A stretch of 64,000 nt of DNA from PALSA-612 sp963711315 (lineage in GTDB: Bacteria > Actinomycetota > Thermoleophilia > Gaiellales > Gaiellaceae), in assembly GCA_963711315.1 (NCBI GenBank), contig CAVQDQ010000002.1, positions 62,001 to 126,000 on the forward strand, in the 5' to 3' direction. Shown piece by piece: positions 41,105 through 50,935 of the stretch. The position numbers were made by a program, and so were the translations under genes. Numbering within the stretch: the first letter of the stretch is position 1; the number at the start of each line of letters is the position of its first letter. Under the pieces are notes generated by a model. It did no database searches. It was not told the origin of the DNA and saw only the letters and a program-made list of their open reading frames with translations.

Positions 41105-41374
41105 CGAACGCCTGAGCGGTCCTACCAGGTTCGTCTCGACCCTCCGGCGGCTCGCGCCTATCGGCGCCTTCACGGTTCCACTCGCGAACGGGTCAGGGCG
41201 GCGATCGACGGCCTCGCCGAGGATCCACGAGCGTCCGGCGTCGCCAAGCTCGCCGGCCGCGACGACTATCGCGTACATGTCGGCGACTACCGGATCGTCT
41301 ACGCGGTCGACGACGACGAACGGCTCGTACTCGTTGCGCGGATCGCGCACCGGCGAGAGGTATACCGCCGTTAG
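41105..41374 (+). pseudogene. RelE/ParE-type toxin without a start codon
   Basis: Immediately after the antitoxin stop, in the same frame, a toxin-like sequence runs SYQVRLDPPAARAYRRLHGS, VAKLAGRDDYRVHVGDYRIV and LVLVARIAHRREVYRR to TAG. This is a clear RelE-fold mRNA interferase or gyrase inhibitor. No ATG/GTG/TTG begins the frame. An extra T in GCCTGAGCGG may have shifted a start such as VANAERS. It is either inactivated, which would leave an orphan antitoxin, or a sequencing error. Confidence 0.7.
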
Positions 41375-41420
41375 CGAGAACAGCTACCTGGCCGAAGGCC
41401 AGGCCGGCGGCAGCGGCCGG

Positions 41421-42044
41421 CTAGGCCACTTTGCGCGCGATGACGTGGAACACGTGCCAGTGCTTCGGGCCTCCGACGGCCGCGCCGTCCTCGTCCTGCT
41501 CCCGGAGCTGCGCGATCTCGAATCCTGAAAGAAGCGCCTCGATGTCCTCGCGCGCGTGGAAGGTCATGCCAGGCTTGTCTGCCCACGTGTCGTGCGGACC
41601 GAAGAGGTGGCCCACGAAGAAGCCGTTCGGACGTACGGCGGAGGCGACCGTCTCCCAGACAGCGTCGAAGTCGCGCGGATCGCAGAACGGAAGGCTCAGA
41701 CCGGCGTAGACGAGATCGGCCGGTGGCAGGCTCATCTCGGTGAACGGCGCGACCAGCGTCGTCAGTCGTGGGAGATCTGCAGGTGACACCGAGTTCCGCA
41801 AGCGCGCGATCCCTGCGCTCGAGCCGTCGACCGCGAGCACCGACCAGCCGCGCCGCAGTAGCTCGAGGGTCTCGGCCCCGTCGCCGCAGCCAAGGTCAAT
41901 CGCGACGAGCGGGCGCTCACCGGCGGCGGTCGTCGGCAGATACGGGATCGCGTCGACGAAAAGCGGGCGCAGCTCGCGACCCTCGACGGCGCGGTAGAAG
42001 TCTTCCCATTCGATCTCCGCTGCGCTTTGCCAGTCGTCGGCCAT
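41421..42044 (-). CDS. class I SAM-dependent methyltransferase (Tellurite-resistance/TehB-like)
   Basis: 207 residues. SAM motif I LVAIDLGCGDGAETLELLRRG, motif II VLAVDGSSAGIARL, and a later DLVYAGLSLPFCDPRDFDAVW are typical of small-molecule methyltransferases. The C-terminal GHLFGPHDTWADKPGM and HWHVFHVIARKV close the fold. ATG 42044 (MADDWQSAAE) is chosen over a much longer unsupported frame. Substrate unknown. Confidence 0.88.
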   Translation of the reverse strand: MADDWQSAAEIEWEDFYRAVEGRELRPLFVDAIPYLPTTAAGERPLVAIDLGCGDGAETLELLRRGWSVLAVDGSSAGIARLRNSVSPADLPRLTTLVAPFTEMSLPPADLVYAGLSLPFCDPRDFDAVWETVASAVRPNGFFVGHLFGPHDTWADKPGMTFHAREDIEALLSGFEIAQLREQDEDGAAVGGPKHWHVFHVIARKVA

Positions 42045-42153
42045 CCACGTGATTGTCGCGCACGACCGACGCTCGCCAACGCGGTCTGCCGCGGCGTCGA
42101 GCTCGCGAGCTAAGCCGCCAGCGTCCGACGCGCCGCGATTGCGCTGACGGCTG

Positions 42154-42960
42154 CTACCGCTTCCGGTCGCCTTCGACCGGGGTTGCGGGCTCGATGCCGC
42201 GGGGGAGCGAGACGGGCTCGCCGTGGCGGTCGAGGTAGAGGAGGGGCTTCGTCCCGAGCCTGGTCTCGCTCGCACGGTAGATACAGCGCACGACCGGCAC
42301 GACGTCCATGAAGAAGCCGATCGCCGGCGAATGGATCACACCGGCTTCGACACTCTCGACCTCGGCACCGCGTAGCTCTGCGGGCTTGAAGCCCTTCTTG
42401 ACGAGCGAGGCCAGCACCTTTGCCTCGGCGAGAACCTCCGGGGTGAGATTGGGCCAGTGGATCTCGAGTTGGCCGACCGTTCCCTCCTGCGTGAGCCCGA
42501 GGACGGCATGCGACGACCAAACCGGCAGCCCGGCTGTTCGTCGCTCGGCGCGCGCGAGCTTGCGCAGCAGCTCCGGTCTCTCGACGCGAATCTCACCCGA
42601 CTTTAGGCGCTCGGCGACGGTTCCCCGCTCGGAGACGACCTTGATCCGCCGGATCTCCGCCTCGGGGATCCCTGCGGCGCGGAGGATCTTGCGGGCACGG
42701 GCGACCAGGGCCTTGTCGGGGCCGGTCCACGCGCCCGCCTTCCGCGCGTACCCGTAGGTCTCGTCCCGCGCGAAGATGGTGAGGCTGTCACGGCGCCGGC
42801 TGAACACGAGCGTCTTCGTGCGGACGCCCGAGACATTCGCGGCAGTCGCGAACGTCGGCCTCTTGCCGAGGTCCAAGCCCGCGATGCGGCTTGCCGACCT
42901 GATCAGGTCCGGGGCCTCGAGGTTCGAAAGAGCGGGGTTGCTGGGCGGCGGATCGGCCAT
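42154..42960 (-). CDS. hypothetical protein, 268 residues
   Basis: I do not recognise this protein. It is rich in charged residues and has no signal peptide. A central part reads AGLPVWSSHAVLGLTQEGTV and QLEIHWPNLTPEVLAEAKVL. It starts at ATG 42960 with GGAGG upstream, sharing one base with the stop of the upstream gene (TAATG), so the two are translationally coupled and probably act together. Confidence 0.65.
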   Translation of the reverse strand: MADPPPSNPALSNLEAPDLIRSASRIAGLDLGKRPTFATAANVSGVRTKTLVFSRRRDSLTIFARDETYGYARKAGAWTGPDKALVARARKILRAAGIPEAEIRRIKVVSERGTVAERLKSGEIRVERPELLRKLARAERRTAGLPVWSSHAVLGLTQEGTVGQLEIHWPNLTPEVLAEAKVLASLVKKGFKPAELRGAEVESVEAGVIHSPAIGFFMDVVPVVRCIYRASETRLGTKPLLYLDRHGEPVSLPRGIEPATPVEGDRKR

Positions 42961-43712
42961 TACACGGTCCTCCACTTCCAGGCAAACCAGTTCGGTGTCG
43001 GCTTGGGGCGACCGTCGGTGATTCGTTCGTTCTCACGGCGATCGATGGCGTCGTTGCGGTCGTTGCCGGCTGCCAGGGCGATGGCGGAGCATCCCGACTG
43101 GATGTCGATCGTCCCCGTGTCCATCCAGGCATCGCCCACGCTCTCCTGCGGGAACAGCCAGTCGAAGGGCCAAGGAAGCCCGGCCGTGCGAGCGCCGAAC
43201 TGGGGTCCACGAGTAGGGCTGTTCAGCGTGTCGGCGGTTGATCTGCCCGAATGACCGACCGCCATGTGCAGGCCCCCGAAGACCGGGAACCAGTTGTTTG
43301 CCAGCGAGACGAGGTCCATCGGGCAGGACGCGTCGACGAAGAGGAATTTCAGCTTCCCCGGCGAGTTCCCCCATCGGGACTTGCTGCCGATGTTGACGGT
43401 ATTCGGGCTGCCGAAGTTTCCGCAGACCGTGATGAAGTCCGGGTCGGTCGCTCCAGGTGGGTTCTGGCAGATGCCGTGACCGTTGTAGAAGTAGATGTCC
43501 GGCAGGTCGCTGCCGCCCGAGGGATCGACGTCGCCGCCGTCGTCACGAAAGTCCGCGCCCCAGACATCGCCGTTCTCCCAGCGGGTCACCGCCGTGTGAC
43601 CTGCCACGAAGTACCAGGCAGCGAATCCCCGCGTCGACGGGATGCAGAACGGCAAGTCCGGGCCCCCGCATTTGGGCGTGTACTGCGCGACGCCACCTGT
43701 GGAGAAACGCAC
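42960..43712 (-). CDS. hypothetical protein, possibly DUF6345-like
   Basis: 250 residues from GTG 43712 (GGAGG 11 nt upstream). Aromatic- and Gly/Asp-rich, with FAAWYFVAGHTAVTRWENGD, IYFYNGHGICQNPP and FLFVDASCPMDLVSLANNWF. The NGHG motif and the conserved Cys/Asp near FVDASC recall caspase/gingipain-like folds or the DUF6345 family; I am not certain of either. It is coupled to the downstream unknown gene. Confidence 0.6.
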   Translation of the reverse strand: MRFSTGGVAQYTPKCGGPDLPFCIPSTRGFAAWYFVAGHTAVTRWENGDVWGADFRDDGGDVDPSGGSDLPDIYFYNGHGICQNPPGATDPDFITVCGNFGSPNTVNIGSKSRWGNSPGKLKFLFVDASCPMDLVSLANNWFPVFGGLHMAVGHSGRSTADTLNSPTRGPQFGARTAGLPWPFDWLFPQESVGDAWMDTGTIDIQSGCSAIALAAGNDRNDAIDRRENERITDGRPKPTPNWFAWKWRTV

Positions 43713-43896
43713 GGGCTACGCAGCCTCCGGCCGGCAGCGCCTAGACAGTGACGGCATCGTGCGGGATGCCACGTCCATCACCGAGAAGCTAGGCGATCAG
43801 CCGTCATTCGTCAACCGGTCCCAAGGCGAGCGACGTCGAGTCCGAGCAGGGTGAAGTCCTCGCGAACGCACTCTGCCGCTTCGTCGCAGTGGCTCG
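43713..43896. other. short gene-free stretch
   Basis: About 180 bp upstream of the coupled unknown gene pair on the minus strand, presumably containing its promoter. I find no clear site. Confidence 0.4.
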
Positions 43897-44047
43897 CTAG
43901 GCCTGGCTTCGTCGCTGCTGCCTGGCTGCTTGCTCAGCCTTGAGCTTCTCGATGCGGGCCTCGAGCTTGCGTGTTCGCCTCCCAGCGCTCCATGAACGCG
44001 GCGCGTTCCTCGGGCGAGTCAAACATCTTCCGCTTCTTCTTCGCCAC
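43897..44047 (-). CDS. small basic coiled-coil-like protein (frameshifted)
   Basis: Two frames give a protein of about 50 residues: KKKRKMFDSPEERAAFMERW and EANT, then KLEARIEKLKAEQAARQQRR. An extra C near 43970 separates them. The second half is a predicted helix or coiled coil. The GTG start is inferred and function is unknown. Confidence 0.45.
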
Positions 44048-44142
44048 GCTGTCAGAGTGCCGTCGGCACCGCCGAGCCGCAAGATGGCCCAAGGGGCCAT
44101 CTTGCGGAGTTCCAACTCCAGCTCAGGCGCGGGGGCTACGAC

Positions 44143-44457
44143 TCAGACGTGTACAGCTTCCAGTTCGACGACCGGGGCCTCGTAGAGATCGGCCGACTCG
44201 AGGGTGAGATCCATCGAGATCGCGACCTGCTTGCGCATCTCGGCGAGCTCCGCCTCAGCGTCCTCCGCCGTCTCTTTGCTCTCCCAGAGCAGAATGCCTT
44301 TCGCCCGCCCGCCTTCTTCGTCGTAGAGCGCGATGTAGCCGGCGAAGCCGTCGTACTTGCGCAGCGTCGGAATCACCCGCTCGCGGATCGTCGCAATCGC
44401 ACCTTCGCGCTTCTCAGGGTTCGCACCCGAGAATGTGACAAGTCGTGCGTACATCAT
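44143..44457 (-). CDS. ABM-fold small protein
   Basis: 104 residues: MMYARLVTFSGANPEKREGA, a helix with IRERVIPTLRKYDGFAGYIA, and GILLWESKETAEDAEAELAE. This is the dimeric alpha/beta barrel pattern of antibiotic-biosynthesis monooxygenase/YciI-like proteins. GGAAGGAG lies just upstream. A single gene with no assigned substrate. Confidence 0.75.
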   Translation of the reverse strand: MMYARLVTFSGANPEKREGAIATIRERVIPTLRKYDGFAGYIALYDEEGGRAKGILLWESKETAEDAEAELAEMRKQVAISMDLTLESADLYEAPVVELEAVHV

Positions 44458-44505
44458 GTGCTCCTTCCAGTTGGGTTCAGGAGGGACCCTACTGAGATCA
44501 CCGCG

Positions 44506-44805
44506 TCACCGCTTCCCAAACAGGCGCGAGAGCAGACCTGGTTGGCGGGGCTGCGTCCGGCGCCACTCGTCGAGCGTCGGCAATCTCCCGGCTCGCCGGG
44601 CAGCCACCACGCACTCGGTGTGCGCGTGGCGCCGCCGCTCGCCGTCCCCTTCGGGCGCGATGAGCATGTGCGGGCTCATCGCGTGCAGCTGCCGCCCGCA
44701 GAGCGGGCAGCGGTACGAGGCCGGCTTACGGCTCTGGGCTCTTCGGGCCGCCCACCAACGAGCGTCGTCGCTCAGCTGGCGCCCATCGTCACCATGAGTG
44801 CCCTC
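44506..44805 (-). CDS. zinc-ribbon-like small protein
   Basis: The frame encodes SDDARWWAARRAQSRKPASY, then RCPLCGRQLHAMSPHMLIAP and a His/Cys-containing RRRHAHTECVVAARRAG, consistent with a CxxC...HxxxC zinc site. The C-terminus is basic (PGLLSRLFGKR). No proper start codon lies at the expected N-terminus near 44805, so the start is uncertain or an indel is present. Function unknown. Confidence 0.55.
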   Translation of the reverse strand, partial: EGTHGDDGRQLSDDARWWAARRAQSRKPASYRCPLCGRQLHAMSPHMLIAPEGDGERRRHAHTECVVAARRAGRLPTLDEWRRTQPRQPGLLSRLFGKR

Positions 44806-44875
44806 GATCGTAGTGCCTCGCGAGTGGACAGCTGCCTCGGCTGAGGGGTGTAGGGCGAGTCGAACGTGGCGCAGG

Positions 44876-45723
44876 TCAGCCCGTCGGGCCTGCGCGACCC
44901 GCTTCCCCAAGCGGTGTGACCGCCAGTACACCGTCCAGCCAGCTCTCGATCGAGGCCGCGATCTCCTGCCAGCCCTCGGCAACCATCATGAGATGCGGAC
45001 GATCGGCGAACTCGAAGTAGTCCGTCTTGGCGTCTGACTTCTCGTACTTCTTGTATTGCTTGTGCGCGAGCGACGCGGGAACCGTCTTGTCCTCTTCCGC
45101 CCCGACGATGAGCAACGGAGCACGATCGCCGCTCTTGAAGTGCACTTCGGTGGGCGGGTGGAGGTGGAAGTTGGCGAAGCCGGCCTCGTAGAAGATCTGG
45201 CCGGTCTCGGGCACCGCGTACCGCTCGAAGGCAGCCGCGGCGTCTTCAGGGGAAAACGTGTTCACGAACCCGAACGTGAACTCCTCGAGCGTGAGCGGAA
45301 CGCTGCCGTGCCACCTCGATGGATGGGCGAGAGCCGGCGATGCGGCCTTGAGCGAGGAGAACGGCAGCACGAGGATGCCCTTCGGTGGCGCCGGGCTCAT
45401 AGCGACCCCGGCACGCCCCAAGCCGCGATCGAGCAGCAGCTCGACGATCAGGCCACCGAACGAATGCCCGATCAAGACGGGCGGCTCGTCGAGGCCCGGA
45501 TCAGCGACTCGTAATGGTCGACGATCTCGGTCACTCCGAGGCCCTTTATCTCGTCGGCGTTCTCGCGCAACTGTGCGACGTCCCCTTCCTTGCGCGGCCA
45601 CTCAGGCGCCGAGACCGCAAAGCCGCGGTCGCCGAAGTAGTCGGCAAAGTTCTGCCAGCTGGCGGACGACAGCCAGGCTCCGTGAATCAACATCAACGGC
45701 GTTCGATCGACCCCGGCTTCCAC
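44876..45723 (-). CDS. alpha/beta-hydrolase (frameshifted)
   Basis: The two frames join into about 280 residues: MEAGVDRTPLMLIHGAWLSS, ASWQNFADYFGDRGFAVSAP, then the nucleophile elbow VLIGHSFGGLIVELLLDRG, the acid region LLIVGAEEDKTVPASLAHKQ and the catalytic His in EFADRPHLMM. The indel is near 45490. It is probably an esterase, lipase or haloperoxidase-like enzyme of the cytosol. Confidence 0.82.
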
Positions 45724-45784
45724 GGGAGCACCCCCTCGTCGATGGCCTTCGACGCTACCAAATCGCCGTTGTCATGATCCTCTG

Positions 45785-46435
45785 ATGACCGATGTGACTC
45801 CGGGTGAGTGTCGTGTGCTCGTCTTGTCGGCATCGCTCCGCGACGAGTCGCTCAACTCGCGGCTGGCGGGACTGGCGGCCGACCTCATCGAGGCGACGGG
45901 TGCCATCGCCGACCGCGCTTCAATGCGCGAGTTCGACATGGACTCGTACGACAGCGATGAGGAGAAGGCGAACGGGTTCCCGGTGGCCGCCGAGGCGTTT
46001 CGTAGCCGTCTAGAGGTCAGTCACGCGTTCGTGATCTGCTCGCCCGAGTACAACGCTTCGATCCCTGGAGTGCTGAAGAACGCCATCGACTGGGTCTCCC
46101 GCTTTCGTCCACAGCCATTCCACGAGCATCACGGCATGCTGCTGTCGGCATCGCCCTCGATGATCGGCGGGAATCGCGGCTTGTGGGCGTTGCGCGTGCC
46201 GCTCGAGCATCTCGGGGCCCGGATCTATCCGGACATGTTCTCGCTCGCACAGGCCCACTCGGCCTTCGACGAGCAGGGGCAGCTCGAAAATCCGCGGCTG
46301 CAAGAGCGTCTGGAGACGACGATCGGCGACTTCCTGGAGTTGGCGGAGGCGGCGATGCTCTATCCCCGCATCAAGACGGCATGGATCGAGTTTCTCGGAG
46401 AACGCCCCGACCCGGTCATCGACCGGGTCGAGTGA
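45785..46435 (+). CDS. NAD(P)H-dependent FMN reductase family protein
   Basis: 216 residues with a flavodoxin-like fold: VLVLSASLRDESLNSRLAGL (phosphate loop), VSHAFVICSPEYNASIPGVL and KNAIDWVSR. The C-terminal PDPVIDRVE tail extends beyond the core. Family members reduce FMN, quinones or chromate with NAD(P)H. The start ATG 45785 is 62 bp from the divergent hydrolase start, so the two may share a regulatory region. Confidence 0.88.
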   Translation: MTDVTPGECRVLVLSASLRDESLNSRLAGLAADLIEATGAIADRASMREFDMDSYDSDEEKANGFPVAAEAFRSRLEVSHAFVICSPEYNASIPGVLKNAIDWVSRFRPQPFHEHHGMLLSASPSMIGGNRGLWALRVPLEHLGARIYPDMFSLAQAHSAFDEQGQLENPRLQERLETTIGDFLELAEAAMLYPRIKTAWIEFLGERPDPVIDRVE

Positions 46436-46471
46436 CGTTCGCCGTGCGGCCTACGAGCACGATCGTCTGAC

Positions 46472-47931
46472 CTAGGCTGCCTCGTCGAGCTCGAGCGCAG
46501 GCTCGAGCGTGGTGACAGGCTCCGGCTGCTGCTCGGCGAGATCCCCCCGCCGTACCAGGAGCAGTGAGACGAGGATGCCGGCGAAGGCGATCGCCGCTCC
46601 GCCGATGAAGGCGGCCTGGAAGCCGTCGGTGAGCGCGAAGGGAAGCGCCGAGCCGGCCGCGGTCGCGTCGTCGGTTCGGACCGTAGCCACCGTGGAGAGC
46701 ACGGCGACGCCGAGGGCCCCTCCGACCTGCTGCGACGTGTTGAAGAGACCCGAGGCGAGGCCGGCGTCGGCGTGGCTCACGCCGGCGAGCGCGGCGATCG
46801 AGATCGAGACGAACGAGAAGCCCAGTCCGACCGCGATCAGCAGGAAGCCCGGCAGCAGGTCGGTTACGTAGGAGCCGTCGACCGAGACCTGTGTGAAGTA
46901 GACGAGGCCTCCGGTCAGAATGCTCAGGCCGGCCACCATCACCGGCTTCACGCCGACGCGGTTCACGAGCATCGATGCCACGGCGGACCAGATGATCGCC
47001 GTTCCAGCGACCGCCAGGTACGCGACCCCGGTCTTCATCGGGGAGTACTCGAGCACCTGCTGCATGTAGAGCGTGAGCATCAGGAACATCGAGAAGACGG
47101 CCGTGCCGAGGACGAGTCCGGCGACGTTGGCGCCGGCGACGGTACGGACGCGGAAGATCGAGAGCGGCATCAGCGGCTCGGCTGCGCGGGCCTCCCAGGC
47201 GAGGAAGCCGATGAGCAGTGCCGCCGAGACGGCGAAGATGCCGATCGTCTCACCCGAGCCCCAGCCGTAGTCGTGGGCCTGGGTGATGCCGAAGACCAGA
47301 GTTACCAGCCCGCTCGTGACGAGCACCGCCCCCGGAACGTCGAAGCTGCTAACCCGGAGGTCGCGGCTCTCGCCGAGCAACACCGGCGCGAGTACGAGCG
47401 CGGTCAGACCGACGGGGATGTTGATGAAGAAGATCCATTCCCAGCTCAGGGGATCGGTGAGGATGCCGCCGAGCAGCACGCCGGCGACCGCTCCGAACGC
47501 GCCCACCGCGCCCCAGGCGCCGAGCGCAGCGTTTCGCTCCTTGCCTTCGGCGAAGGTGGTCATGAGGATGGAGAGAGCCGCGGGCGTGATGACGGCTGCG
47601 CCAAGGCCCTGCAGCGCCCGAGCGCCGATCAGCGAGGCCTCGCTCCAGGCGAGCCCGCGGCGAGCGAGGCGAGCGTGAAGAGCACCAGGCCTCCGATGAA
47701 CACGCGGCGCCTGCCGAGCAGGTCGGCTGCGCGTCCTCCGAGCAGGAGGAAGCCACCGAAGAACAGCGCGTAGGCGCTGATCACCCACTGGAGGTTCTCC
47801 TGCGAGAAGCCGAGGTCATCCTGAATCGAGGGGAGAGCGACGTTCACGATCGCGATGTCGAGCACGACCATGAACTGCACCGCGCAGAGGAGCGCGAGCG
47901 CGAACCACTTGCGTTGGGCTGAGGCGAGCAT
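46472..47931 (-). CDS. MFS drug:H+ antiporter, EmrB/QacA (DHA2) family (frameshifted)
   Basis: About 486 codons in two frames joined near 47665. N-terminus: AVQFMVVLDIAIVNVALPSI (family motif with Asp in segment 1) and LLLGGRAADLLGRRRVFIGG (MFS motif A). Then ARALQGLGAAVITPAALSIL, WEWIFFINIPVGLTALVLAP, and segments to a total of about 14. It should pump out a drug in exchange for protons. It is divergent from an HxlR regulator that probably controls it. AAGGA lies before ATG 47931. Confidence 0.88.
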
Positions 47932-47971
47932 CAGCAGTCCTTTCCTCGGGTTCGGTTCATGGGTGCTTCAC

Positions 47972-48024
47972 AAAATACACAATCAACTATCATTTAGCAA
48001 GTAAAAACTGTACATCAGCAAGTA
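47972..48024. promoter_or_regulatory. divergent MFS/HxlR control region
   Basis: An AT-rich 110-bp gap. On the minus strand TTGCTA (47995-48000) and TATTTT (47972-47977) with a 17-bp spacer suit the MFS gene. A direct repeat, TAGCAAGTA (47995-48003) and CAGCAAGTA (48016-48024), overlaps it and is a candidate HxlR binding site. Confidence 0.55.
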
Positions 48025-48044
48025 GCCGCGCTAGAATCACAAGC

Positions 48045-48742
48045 ATGGCCAAGCGTGTTCGACCAGTACTGCCCGGTTGCTCATGCGCATGTGTCTCGTG
48101 GGCGAGCGCTGGTCGCTGCTCATCGTCCGGGAGCTCCTGCACGGCCCGAAGCGCTACACCGACCTCCACGACGGCCTCCGGGGGATCGGCACCAACATCC
48201 TCGCCGCGCGCCTACGCGAGCTCGAAGGTGGCGGCATCGTCCGCAAGCGCAAGCTGCCTGCGCCGGCCGCGTCCACCGTCTACGAGCTGACCGAGTACGG
48301 CGCGGAGCTGGAAGAGGTCGTGTACGCGCTCGCCCGCTGGGGGGCGCGAACGCTCGGCCCGCCCGGCCCCGATGACGAGCTGTATGCCGAGTGGGGCGTC
48401 AACGCCCTGCCGGCACTGTTCTCCCATGAGGCGGCCCGCGGGCTTACCGAGGCCTACGTGCTGCGGATCGAGGGCGACGTCTTCTCGGCGCGCGTGGACA
48501 ACGGGCACCTGCACGTGTCGATGGGCGCCGTCGAGGACGCGGACGTCGTGATCGAGACCGACATGGCGACGTTCTTCCGACTCACAGGTCAGGATCTGTC
48601 CGCGGCCGAAGCGCTCGAGCAGGGCCTGGTCACGATGGAGGGCGACAGGGCGGCGTTCGAGCGCTGCTTCGAGGTGTTCAGCCTCGCGCCGAGGACGCCG
48701 GGCGGCGCGGCTGCTACGGAATCCCTGGCGCCGTCGGCCTAA
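48045..48742 (+). CDS. HxlR-family regulator with SCP2-like C-terminal domain
   Basis: About 232 codons. The N-terminus MAKRV, FDQYCPVAHA and RMCLVGERWSLLIV is in three frames, so two indels lie between 48057 and 48085. The winged helix is clear (LLHGPKRYTDLHDGLRGIGT, NILAARLRELE, ELTEYG). The C-terminal half (VFSARVDNGHLHVSMGAVED, ADVVIETDMATFFRLTGQDL) resembles SCP2/sterol-binding domains and may bind a ligand. It probably controls the divergent MFS pump. Confidence 0.85.
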
Positions 48743-48793
48743 CGTGCGCTACCCTCGCGGCACGATGAGCACAGCAGAACGCTCCTGGCTCGC

Positions 48794-48858
48794 AGCCTGT
48801 TCGAACAAGACAGGCTGATCCGCCGCTCTCGGCATCACGCGTCCGAGAGAGCGGCGGG
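48794..48858 (+). terminator. two hairpins between HxlR and GTPase genes
   Basis: AGCCTG/CAGGCT (48794-48816) and a longer CCGCCGCTCTCGG (48820-48832) with CCGAGAGAGCGGCGG (48843-48857). They lie downstream of the HxlR stop. There is no T tract, so termination is plausible but not certain. Confidence 0.5.
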
Positions 48859-48940
48859 AAAGGGACGCGCCACCGCGGCCGCGACGGCGGCTGCGCAGAG
48901 CGCGCGCCTTCCCGCATGAACTGAAGGGAAGGTGATCGCG

Positions 48941-49863
48941 ATGCCAATGCCGCATCGCACACAGATGCAGGTCATCAAGCGACGGCTCGTCGGGCTGGAC
49001 GACGGCGAGCGGATCAGGGAGCTCCGGAAGATCCTCACGGAGCTGCCCGGCTACCGGAACGGGCCGTACGCGGACATCCGCAAGTGGGTGAACGCGCAGA
49101 TCGATGCGTCGCGCGTCCGCAAGAAGGTCGTGCACCGGGATTCGATTGCCGTTCGCCGCGAGGGCGCTGCGCAGATCGCGTTCGTCGGCCCGCCGAACGC
49201 GGGCAAGTCGTCGCTGCTGCAGGCGCTCTCGTCGATCCAGATCAAGACGGGCGATTACGCGTTCACCACGCTCCGGCCCGTGCCGGCGTTGACGCGGCTA
49301 CGCGGCGTGCTGGTACAGCTGGTGGAGATCCCCGGCCTGATCGAGGGCGCCCACGAGCGCCGTGGTGGCGGCCGCGCGTTGCTGGGTGTGCTGCGCGGCG
49401 TCGATGCGATGGTCCTCTGTCAGGACGCCTCGGCGCCGCTCGACGGCTTGACCGCCGTGCGTCGCGAGCTGGAGCTGGCCGGGATCACGCAGCGCGCGAT
49501 CGTGGCGGTGACGAAGCTGGACGAGGCTGATGAGGGCGCGGTCGAGCGCATCGCGGCCGCGGTCGGGCTACCGGCAGTGGGCGTCTCCGTGCTCGACGAC
49601 GAGAGCCTCGACCGCCTGCGCGACGAGCTCTGGCGCCTCACCGGGCTGATCCGCGTCTTCCTGCGCCGTCCCGGCGACGGCGAGGCGGAGGCTGCCGCGC
49701 TCACGCCGGGTGCGACGGTGGTGGACGCGGCGGCCACGATCCACCACGACCTGGCCGCGGCCTGCGCGGGCGCGCGCGTGTGGGGCCGTCCGCGAAGTTC
49801 GACGGCCAGCGGGTCGGCGCCGCGCACGTGCTCGAGGACGACGACGTCGTGGAGATTCTCTAG
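48941..49863 (+). CDS. DRG/Obg-like GTPase with TGS domain (one frameshift)
   Basis: About 307 residues. G1 AFVGPPNAGKSSLLQAL, G2 region YAFTTLRPVPALTRLRGV, G3 LVEIPGLIEGAHERRGGGRA, G4 VTKLDEADEG. A C-terminal TGS domain (LIRVFLRRPGDGEAEAAALT, VVDAAATIHHDLAAACAGAR) ends, after an indel near 49787, in AHVLEDDDVVEIL. Such GTPases act around ribosomes and translation factors. ATG 48941 has GGAAGG about 8 nt upstream; earlier starts have no such site. Confidence 0.87.
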
Positions 49864-49877
49864 CGGATGCGCGGGCT

Positions 49878-50862
49878 CTACTGAGGAGGCCCGGCGACGA
49901 GGCGCACGGCCGCGCTCGTCTTCCCTGCGCTGGGATCGACCCACGTGACGCGCACGGTCTTCCCGGGCGAGGCCTGCAGGACGAGCCTCCTGAGACCCGC
50001 CGACGACGAGACCGGCTTCCCGGCGAACGACGTAATGAGGTCGTTCGCACCGATGCCTGCCCTGTCGGCCGGCGTACCCGACGCGACGCGCTCGACGAGC
50101 GCGCCGGACACGTCCTCACCAACCTCGCTCGCGGGCCTCAGTCCCACGCCCAGAAAGGCGGTCGGCCCGACATGGACGGTCGACGATTGGCGCCCTGAAT
50201 CGATTTGCCCGGCGATCTTCAGCGCCCTGTTGATCGGAATCGCATACCCCTGCGCGCTGCCCCGGAAGTAGAAGCCGCCCGCTGCCGCCGCGTCGATGCC
50301 GATCACGCGTCCGCCCGAGAGCAGCGGGCCACCCGAGTCCCCGCCCCGCAATGGTGCGCGTGGTCTCGATCAGCCCGGGCAGCGTGAATGGATCGCCGTC
50401 GACGTTGCTGACGGTTATCGACTCACTAAGGCCGGTGACCTTGCCGGTCTTCGTGGTCAGCTTGCCGGTGCCACCTGCGTTGCCGACCGCCGTCACGCTA
50501 TCTCCGACGTCGACCGTGCTCGAGTTGCCCGTTCGCACCGTCGCGAGGCCCTGGGCGTTTCGAAGCTGGAGCAGCGCGATGTCCTTGGAGACGCTGTAGC
50601 CGGCCACTGTGGCTGCGTAGGTCCGGCCGGTCGAGGGGACCGTGACGCGGATCGCGTCGGCGCCCCGGATGACGTGGTTGTTCGTCAGCACCGTTCCCGA
50701 GGACGAGAGCACGATTCCCGTGCCTGCGCCGCCTCCCCCGCCGTACGCCAGACGCGTGTTGACGACCACAACGCCCGTCGTCGTAGCGCTCGGCGCAGCG
50801 AGTGTGGACGAGCTCATGGCGAGCACGGCGGCGAGCAAGACTCCTACGATCGCGACCTTCAC
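49878..50862 (-). CDS. HtrA/DegP-like S1C serine protease with PDZ domain (frameshifted)
   Basis: Two frames joined near 50350 give about 328 residues: a signal peptide (MKVAIVGVLLAAVLAMSSST), the protease domain with His in VLTNNHVIRGADAI, Asp in SVSKDIALLQLRNA and Ser in GGDSGGPLLSGGRVIGID, then a PDZ domain (ALVERVASGTPADRAGIGAN, DLITSFAGKPVSSSAGLRRL). An exported quality-control protease. It is convergent with the GTPase gene. Confidence 0.87.
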
Positions 50863-50935
50863 GTCCTAAAGGAAAGCAGTAAAGGCTGAGAACGGGCTGA
50901 GGATCCTGCGATCCGTTCGTGTCGGCGCCGTAGGT

